From the NCBI GenBank assembly GCA_038496675.1, contig CM076653.1:18929866-18993865 (forward strand): a stretch of 64,000 nt of DNA. The letters are read 5' to 3'. The position numbers and the translations under genes are program-made. The DNA comes from Rachycentron canadum. Lineage: Eukaryota > Chordata > Actinopteri > Carangiformes > Rachycentridae. Below the pieces are notes generated by a model. The model did not search any database, was not told the origin of the DNA, and saw nothing but the letters and a program-made list of their open reading frames with translations. Position 1 is the first letter of the stretch; the number at the start of each line of letters is the position of its first letter. Positions 52,501 through 62,800 of this stretch are shown here, in pieces.

Positions 52501-55500
52501 CTCTCAAACTCAGGGTTAAACAGAAAAAAAGTTAACCATGCACACGGTCGCTCATTAACTTCAGTGCTGCATCCACAAGCTACAACAGACACTGGGGACA
52601 AAGTAACTAATCACTGACTGTCTGGTAGTGTAGAATGGTTATTGACTGCCAATTAGTCTTGAGAATGAGAATAACTGATGAGTCGTCTCTGTCCCTTGTA
52701 CATTGCCTGCTATGTTGCAAGGAAACAGATGTTAGCATAAGAGGATTAGTTACACTGGCACTGAATTATCAACGTATTAGGAGCAGGTAACTTGCATGTG
52801 ATTAAATGATTTAAGAAACTGTTTTCTACTTGATGTTTAGTTTTAGTCAGGTGTCACCAATTTCAATTTAAACTTGTCTTTCAATGCATTCAGTTCACAA
52901 CAGGTTACATGAGGTGGCAAATATAAATGACATATAACTGGTGTAACTTAGTTAATGGTGTTTTCTGTTAGTGTTAATTCAATTTATATTCCCATTACTA
53001 AGCTAATAGGAAACATTTAATAAGCTAATTCAGTTCTGTATTCCCAAATTTCAATAGACAAAGAAACATCTCAAATACTCCTGATAGAAGGGAACAAGCC
53101 ATATGTTGTTGCCCAATATATATCAACATGCCACAACCTGAAGGACAGTGAGTGACCTTGACAAACACACATGCACAAACAATTAATACACTTTAAATAT
53201 ATAATTTACCTATAATGCTTTTTATGTTTAATATTTTTGTAAATTGTTTAACAAAGATTTGTTGATATTTCTTTTCTCAAACTGTGTGACTAATGTGAAT
53301 AATGTGTCAATAAAGTTATGTCAATAAAGTTATATCAATAAAGCAACTTTCAATTGAATTGAAAAACCTGTTAGGCCTTTTTTACACAGATTAATATGGG
53401 AGGTTGAGTGTGAGCGCAGAATAAAGTTAATTTAACAGAATATGATAATGTTGTGTTAATGCTGCAATTAGTAATTTATACTCAAACCAGGGCTCCTAAA
53501 ACATAATGCAAAGGAACACTTTTAATTTATTTCAAAAACATAATTTGTGAGAAAGCATAGGTACCTCCTCATTTGCTCCATCATTGTACTGCTGTATATA
53601 TTAGTCCAAAGAGAGGAACTAAATGGAGTTATTAAAAAAGAAAAAGAAAAAAGGCTGAACGATGATTAGTATAATCATCACCACAGGTGGTATCTGGGTT
53701 AGTGATACCACATAAGTGGTACTCATTCCTGGTCTCAGTATAATAAATAGTTGCACTGTGCTCTTTACTTGAGTAGTCACTGGGTGAATATTAGGAGGAG
53801 AGGGGTAGTTGATATGAAGGAGGAGAGGGTCCATGACTGGGGCATTAGAGCAGGATTGGGGATGAGACAGTAGGCACATGTTTCTTCTACTGTCTCCTAT
53901 GGAAGCGGAAGCAGCTTTGATATAATAAACAGCTTTCACATTCACGCACACGTCCATACATACACACACACACACACAAACCCACTCGCACATAAAGCTG
54001 TCTTGTCACCCACCAGATCCACCAAATGCATCAGCAGCAGGGCCCGCGGCCACGGCAGCAGGACCATCTCCTGGGGAAGGTGCAAACGCATCTAGGGTAT
54101 TGCAGAGGAAAACAGCCGGAACGCAAACACAAAAAAAAAAAAAAACACCCGGAACAACACACCGACAGACACATGGATGTAAAGAACAAAGGATGAGTAA
54201 ACAGATGGAATGGACAGGAAACAAAAATGAGAGGTCAGCATCAGGATAACGCAGGGAATACAAGAAATATGCAGCCCAGTTACTGTGGTGCTTGATCTGA
54301 TTGTACCACCAGTCACGTGGTGAGTTTTTGAAGGCTGCATAATGCTGCATTCAGTGAGTGCACGGTCAGTGCAGGCTCATGAAATGAGGAAAGTTGTCAC
54401 AAGTTACTTGTACTTTGTGACAAGGGGGAAAATGTCAAGTTCAGGGATGGACAAGGAACCATCTCTCTTTAACAAAGAAATTCAGTTTTCAGCAGATACT
54501 TGATGCTAAATAATGTCAGAACTGGGTTTAATGTTTAACAAGCCAAAATATCATTGAATTAAATCCAGCTACTCATCATCTTGACATATTTATGAAATCA
54601 TTAGGAAGCCACTAGGGAGAAAATCATTAGGGGTGATGAACAAAAAAAGTAACAAATGCCAAAATTGCGAGTCTTAATAGTAGATTAATTACATTGCAGG
54701 GGGTTTACTGAGGTGCACATGATTATGACAAAAGTCTCTTATGAATATTTAAAAGTGAGCATGTTCATTTTTTGGGACAGCAGTGCAGCTTTGAATAAAA
54801 AGCAAGTAATCCACTATACCAACTCGTATTTTTGGGATGTGCCACAAATGACTAACGTTTTGCTCTGTGCTCAGTGCAAAACAGGACGTGTGACAGCTTG
54901 ACAGTATGTCAGCACATTAGTGTGCATGGTAGTAACACATCAGGATGTATAGGAAGTATTAGTAAAAAGGTAAGGATAGAAAACTACTACATCTGAGTCA
55001 CAGCACTAAGCATCTAATTTTTGGAAAAATATTAATCTGACAATCCCACAACAACACTCACTGCTTCTCCTATATTATGTCTCTATAAGATATTTTACGT
55101 TTTGCTTGTGTGAGAAATAACTGAAATTTGAGATATTGTTTTAAAGAAACTTTTTATCATCAGCAGACAAAACATGTTTTCATGGCAAGAGGTTTGTTGA
55201 AATACCAACAAAACAGTGTTGATGATTTTTAGAAAATCTGATGTTTAGCTCTGTGACTCGAATGTGATGGTAAAAGGCACAAAGTGGGGCTGTGGTGCCA
55301 TTTCCTCACTGAAATGTAGATTTACACATTTGTTTGGAGCAAGTTTTCATGTGGCAAAAAATGTGAGAATCATAGGGTCAGATTCTCCTCAGTTTTTAGA
55401 TGTCATAGAAACAATACATAGATAACATACATAAAAAAAATGCCTGGTTTATGATGTAGCACTATTAGTAGGTGTAATGAATTTAGAGCGTGATAGTGAA

Positions 55501-56768
55501 ATCCCAGTCTTTCATATTCCAACATTATACCAAGTTAAACCTATGAGTAAATTACTAAATGAAGAAAGATTTGTTGCAGGCAGGCAGCCATGCCATTTTT
55601 TCATGGACTGCATCCCACCCTCCAACCACACTGACCTCCGAAAAGGTCGATGTCGGTGGCTGAGGTGGTGGCCGGACCTGAGACAGGCAGAGGAGCGAGC
55701 GCTGGTGCGGCCACAGCAACGGTGGCAGTGGCGGCAGGTGTGGGCGTGGCAGCAGCAGCATCAGCATCAGCATCAGCATCAGCATCAGCATCAGCAGACT
55801 CTCCCTCCGCCAGGAGAGCTTCAGAGGCTTCATCAGTGGCAGCTGGAGTTGCTGTGTGGATGAACCCCGTAATTCAAATGCCACAACCCCCAGAGGAGAG
55901 AAAGAAGGGAGATAGGAGGAAGATGACAGAGTGAAAGAAAATTAATTAATTAATAAATTATTTTAGTACCAGAGAGGAGTTGAGAGCTAAATGCTAAAAT
56001 ACATTTATTTCCTAGTCAGACAGTGAAAAGTCACCTTCTCATATTCAGTCAGTAGCAGAGTGCTGTCAACACAATACTCACCCTCAGCCAAGAGATCTGC
56101 ACAACAGACAGACACAGAGAAAGAATGAATGAATGCAGGTATAGAGATGCTCTCGTGCAATTTAGAAATCTTTCATTTGCAACCTGCCAATATTATACAT
56201 AACAGTCTGTAAAAACACAGACAGCCCAATTGAGCTAAAAGGTCCTTAATGTAAATTAGTTACAGGAAGGTTACAGTTGGACCCTGGCAGGGGTCAGGGT
56301 ATCAGTGGAAATGTGGGAATAAACAGAGGCCATGCCAAAGACTTCAGCTTTATAATGTAAATGCTCTATAATTTAAACCACTAGAGGTTACATATGGTCC
56401 TATAAAGGCATCAGATGCTCCACTTCTTTGACTGTATGGAGTCGTTCTAAAAGACCACAGTCAATCTGCTCATTTACAACAGACTGTATATATGCAATGT
56501 CACCTCCAACCATTATCCAGGGCATAGCACCGGTTTTTAAATTGATTTTCTTCTTCCTACCTCTGCTAGGCAGGAGTTGGTTCCATTAATTTTACTGTGG
56601 TATTAAAATCACACTGCAATAGCCTCAGCTCTCTGTACACTTTGTCAAATGATGTACAGTAATGTACAGTAAAATGGTTTGTAGTTAATGGAACAAAACA
56701 TGCACAACATTAGTACGATCCATTTCATTGTGATGGAGTTTCAGTCAATGTAGTACAGTTTATACATA

Positions 56769-56833
<65 letters not shown>

Positions 56834-59800
56834 CACCAGACTACATCATGTACTATTTCAGTCTGACTGTATGTTAAAAGATTAAAGTCGGATAAGATAA
56901 AATTGGGAACCAATGAGCTTTTGGATTTTTTATTGTTTCATTTAATTTCCAAGTATGTTTGGAAAATTTCAATCTGGAGTTCTTCACGTCCTTTTATTCT
57001 TTGGAAATGCAAACTGGCTTTAATGGTAAAATATTGTAAAAGGGCATTCACTCATCTACGGTTGACTCAGATTAGTCTGTCACACTTTAGCAAGTTATCT
57101 TACTTAGTTAGCTAGCTACAGCTTCTACAGTCTGTCTGCAACAGTTGTCGCCTCAACTCACAAAAATCAGCCATTAGGCAGCAAGAAATGAGAAACCAGC
57201 TTTTGTCATCAAGGATCCATTGTTTCAAAAATCACTAAGAATTCAATGGTCACTGTTATTCTAAGCTATATGTACCTTGCAAGAAAGGAAAGGCTGACAG
57301 ACATCCACCATTTTATTTGTGCACAGTGTTCCACAGTGGAAATAACAATAGTGTCAATGTCTGTTTCTGAAATCACCCCCTTCATCACTTGTTCACTAAA
57401 ACAGACACTCAATAGTGAGTGGTAAATTGAGATTTTGGAAATTTTACCCATCGTCATTTGTCTGCTGCTCAGTCTCAGTTTGACAGTATTTTCTTATCAA
57501 TAAAATGAAGAGCAATGCATTGTGGGATTGGTTGAGCAATGCATGTTTGCATTTCTGAGGGTACATTCAGAATTCAAACACAGGCACAGTAAATATTAAA
57601 TAGGGAGTAATTTCAGGAATGGAATGTTCACTACTTTCTGCTAACAATCCCATAATGCAATATGCTGACGCCACACATTACTATTGAGTGAACTACTGAG
57701 TGCACATTATGACGGGAGTGGTCAGTGAATGAGAAAGTGATTTCAGACACTGAGCAGAAAGTTCTCACCTCCCCATCCAGTCATGGAGGAAATCGCTGCA
57801 GCGCCCCCTGTTGACGAGGAGGAAATTGGGTCTAGATCCAACAAGAACCCATCATCAAGGGCACTAAACACAAAGAAAGAGAGTAGAATCCACTTCTACT
57901 GTAATACTGACGCTCTGATATATTGACTGATAATTCAAACACTAATATTGCTGAGTGGCTCATACTTGCTGGTGGTAATGGTGGGGGGCACTGGCGCGGT
58001 GGGGGTGACAGAGGGAGGAGGAGGTTTGGCAGGTGGCCCGGGGCGAGCAGGGGGCCCGCCGGCGGCAGCAGGAGGCGCAGGCTTGGCTGGTGCAGCAGCA
58101 GCAGCCGGCGAGCTGTTGTTGGCTGTCACATCCTGCTGCAGAGAAAGCCCCCCGTTAATGTGGAGCCCAACGCAGTTATGTAAACAGCTTTTTAACGCAT
58201 GAATTCACAATGAATCACTACCTGTTTGTACTAGAAACTGTTAGGGGTGAAATTTACCATTTACATTTTGAACTTGTTCTTGCACCGTTGTACAGATCTA
58301 AGTAACTGTTTTGACACTGAAAATAATATTAATGAAGGCTATTATTATTACCTCTACATTATGATGACCATGAAACATAGCTTACCTTAGTGGGTGACCT
58401 GCAAAAACAATAAAAGTACATGAGTTAAAGAGCTTAATGACGTACTTGTTTAAACACAATGGCTGTTACTGAAATGGGAGGCAAAGTGACAGCTTAAGTA
58501 TCACTTTAGTGATTTCAAGCAGGCAGCATTTCAAAGCAATCCCATTTAGTAAACATCTGTAATCAATGGTTCCATGCCACACTGCTGAGTAATAGCATCT
58601 TAGCCCTGGCTCCAGTTGAATAAAGTTTTTCCTTTTAACATCACAAACAGAAAGTAAGAACTTTGAATGGCATTCTTAGCTAAGCATGCCATTCAAAAAC
58701 TCTTTCACAAAGCTTTCTAAAGCTTTGTGAAAGAGTCAGAGCTGACTATAAGATGACGACAGTGACAAATATGTTAGTAATGACAAGCATTACAATATGT
58801 GAATATAAATGGTGTGCGTTTGCTATAGAAGTGCATCTTGAACAAGGCTTGACAATAACAGTGTCTGGCTTGTTCAGATACCCCTCTATAGAATTAATGA
58901 CAACTGTAAACTCAAATGAATCACACACATTAAAACACTACAAAGATAGCAAATTAGTACTTTCAAGTCCAATTCCCATTGACAGAGAATACTTACTTAT
59001 CCTCTCTGAGTTAGGTCAAGACAAAGGAAATGACATGTTAGAGGAGGAGTAATAAGATGGTGGAGCAGATACCATCACTAATTGAAAACTAATTAAAGAT
59101 CAAACAGGTTCCCGAGAATGAGAAAAATCAGTTCTCACAGTACCAAGCAGTCTCAGGTGCATGTAGGACACCTAATTATTAAACTAAAATCACTGTAGAT
59201 ACGGATTACATAAAAACAAGAACTATAGCAATGTGCAGCTGCATGATTATTGAAGTTGTGGCTTTGTGCTACTTCTTGTAATTGATTAAAGATGGAAAAA
59301 AAGCTGCTGATCTATTGAGCAACTTACGGCTTCTTCCCCTCCAGAGTGTTGAGGTGGGTCTCCAGGGACTCCAGAAGACTCTCCGGGGCCTGCAGAATGA
59401 TACAAAGAGGCTACTACAACAGAGACCCTTACTGTTATGGAGCTCACACACATGATTATGTTTGGAAGAAAGTGGACAACACAGTCAAAAGAAACTTTGA
59501 TCATGGATTATGGAGATAGTGGGATTTTGACAGATGCAGTTTCTTGAATATTTGAATATTGGACGTGACTTTACAGTGGCAGGAATAGAAGCACCACAGT
59601 GACTACATGTAGCCTGTGCTGCTTATTTGCTTATTTAAATGGATATTTGAAAGTCTGTAATGATAGTGGATGTCACAATGGTATCTCAGACAAGAATTTC
59701 CAAAGACACCCTGCATCACAAAAGAAGACATCCGAAAGGAAAGGAAGAGGAAAGAGGCTTTCTAATATCTTGAACGAGTCAATGCATCACTCCCCTGATA

Positions 59801-62800
59801 CACTGATAATCTACTTCCTTGTGCAATTTTACAGAATAATCTAATCAACACTGACTCGACAGAACTGTTTTCATGCTAGAAGCATCACTTTTCTCAGCCG
59901 ACGTGCTGCCTCTTGGTCCAAGTGTCATTATTAGGATTTCAACAAGCTGCTGTCCAGACATTGCTTAAATTTACATGCCAACTACAAACTTATTGACAAC
60001 CACTTACAAATTACAAAATTTAATGTATCAACATCTAATGCCACCTTAGGCCTAAATTCACACACTGCATTGCCCTAAACACAGCATTTGTGTACCTTCA
60101 AAATAGTATATATTACTTCTTATATGCTTCTGTGATGAATGGCTGCATCAATAAACCTTAACATGCTCAGACAAGAGCTGCTAGGCATCAACCTCTATAC
60201 TTCCTGTACATTCAATACTCTTGGATTGGTAATTACCTATTTGACTTGTTGATTTCACACCATTGTGCTTAGGGATATAATTGGAACACCTTCCTTAACT
60301 ACTACAATCAATTAATTGGAAGTTGTTAGTATACTTTGTTACACAGGAAATGGAAAACCAAGACAGGGATAAAGCAGGATACAAAAACAACAATAAAATG
60401 ACAACAGAAAAACAACAGAAAAAGGTTTAATCTTGATGCCAATAGATAGAACAGCCAAGATGCAAAGTTGCATGCTCTACGAGGCTAAATGGGAAATTAT
60501 CACCTCCCGACATGCAGTATAATGGATAGCATAATAATATCCAGCAGGCTTAGTAAGAGAGGTCAAAGCTAATTCAGCCCATTAAATAAGTCACTAATTC
60601 ACTTTCCTTAATTCCCTGATCTATTTCCTGGATCTATCCATTTAAAGCTGTCTAGTCTATTATCCCTAAAACTATGAGGGACCAGTAAGGCAGTGAGTTG
60701 TCTTGGCACTGAGGGGGATGGGAAGATGATTTATCATCAAGGGACATTAAAGTGTTTGTCCTCCAGAAGCAAAGAAGGTTGTTCTGCAGGCAAACGACGG
60801 GTTCAGCAGCTCTGCCACAGCAATATTCAGACATATACAGTTGTAGTCCTCATCCAGGGAAGCCAGTGTAAAATCTGCTGGACCATCTTGCTGTGGATGT
60901 GACAGCAACAGGCATCTGTCTGAAAGATTATCAGATATGACTGATAATGCCATCATGTGCAGGGTGTTTGCCCCAAGTACACGATGTTCTAAAATAAGTG
61001 TATGTGAGTGATGATATAACATCAGCAGTCAGCTGCTAATATTATTCTTTTCTTGTTTGTACTGATGTAATAGCTCCTGGGAGGGGTGAGAGAAGGAATT
61101 GGTGGCTGGGATTAATTTGTGATGGTCTTGAGGGATCTAGGGAGATTGATATAGTTTGCTGCCCTGGATGCATAAATCCAGTTTTATCTACCACTCATCC
61201 TCTATCTCATTTTTAAAGGTCGGGCCTCTGAGCTCTGCAGGCTCGGCTGTAAAGATGAATCATTAATCAGATAATTTATTGCTTGGTGTCACTGTAAACT
61301 AGTTAGAAAAATTGTGGCATATTCTGATCATTTCTTTCTTAAAAACAACCAGGAACAGTTGAGATGAGATAACACTGCTGCTCACACCAAACACCAGGAA
61401 CTGAGCTCAAAAAATCAAACCACCTTAATATCATTCACATGCACCAGTTTAAGATATTTTAATGGAAGCCTTTGAATGAGGTAACTGTGAGAGAGGACAG
61501 CCGTCTTTTAACACAAGAGACACACAAGAAATATAAGTGAATCACTGACGTAAAATACAAGTCAAATAACTAATAAAACTAATTCAGTTAGAAGATAAAA
61601 CTCTGAACTGTAAATATTAAGCTACAATCAGCAAATAGTGGGTTAATACTTGTTTTTACATTTAGTTTTTTTTTTGTAAAGATCAAACAAATAAGATGAA
61701 CGTGTTACTCGCTGAGTTTTAGAGGTGGTGATAGGTGGATTTATTAAAACGTCAAACAAAGACAAGCTAGCTATTTCCTAATTCCCAGTCTTTAGGGTAA
61801 GCTAAAATAAGCTAAGCTAACTGGCAGCTTTTCCTGGCTTCATATTTAGTATATGGGCAAAATAATGTTATTAACTTACTCTCAACAAAAAAAGCCAATC
61901 GTTGTGTTTACAAAAAATGTTGATAAATATCAGTAAAGCATCCACAAACCCACAGATTCAGACAGTTAGCTTAGACTCGAGGTTGGGTGAATAAACATCA
62001 GAACTCCATCTTCAGCATCACACTATTTTCAATTTAGCCCAGTTTTAAAGTATTTTACATCATTAGCTCTACACTGACCTGACAATCCTGAATTTAAATG
62101 GTATTATTTAGGCGGCACTACAGCATGCTTTTCATGCAAGTCATCCATACTTCCATGTGTGAAAGGTTAACCTTTCTGTAGAGTCTCCACAACAGGGCAG
62201 AGTTTAGAGAAATGAGGTTTTCCCGTCCTGGAGATCACTAACAACATGGAGGCTCTGCAGCACATTCCCAGTGTAACAGTCTGCTGCTCCTTTGCACAGT
62301 TGTTGACCCAAAACTATGTTTAGCTCAAGAGTTTTAGCAGCGAAAACAGCCACCTGATCAGCAGCATTGCTCAGCATATCACAGTTTATCCAATCAGCTT
62401 TTCCAGTCACATCATCCCACTTCATCACAGCGCCTGATGTCTGTCTGCTGAGTGTGCACTCGCTGTGCAGTGTGCTTCAAGTCTGTGCACTCAAAGAGAG
62501 CTCAAATGTTGACCTTCCCTAAGCTGTTTGCTACCCAAAGCTAGCTCTGTGCACTACTCGCTACTCACACTCTCAGCCTGAATGATCAATCTCCATCTCT
62601 GGAAGTGAAAACAGAAGGGAGGCACAGGGGCCATGAATCACCACAGACCCACAGGTCATTGGCTGCATGGAGGTTGGAAGTACACACAAGGAACAGTGGG
62701 ATACATGCGTCCTATTTAAACAAGGGACATAGTGTAGATGTCTGTGAATGTCTGATTAATATATGGAGAGAGATCATGGTGAACACAGCAGGAGAAAAAA

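Noticed and set aside
55650..55934. Plus-strand and other minus-frame readings of the (AD)6 exon
   Set aside because: They are shadows of the snap91 exon. Only the frame giving TDIDLFG joins its neighbours in phase.
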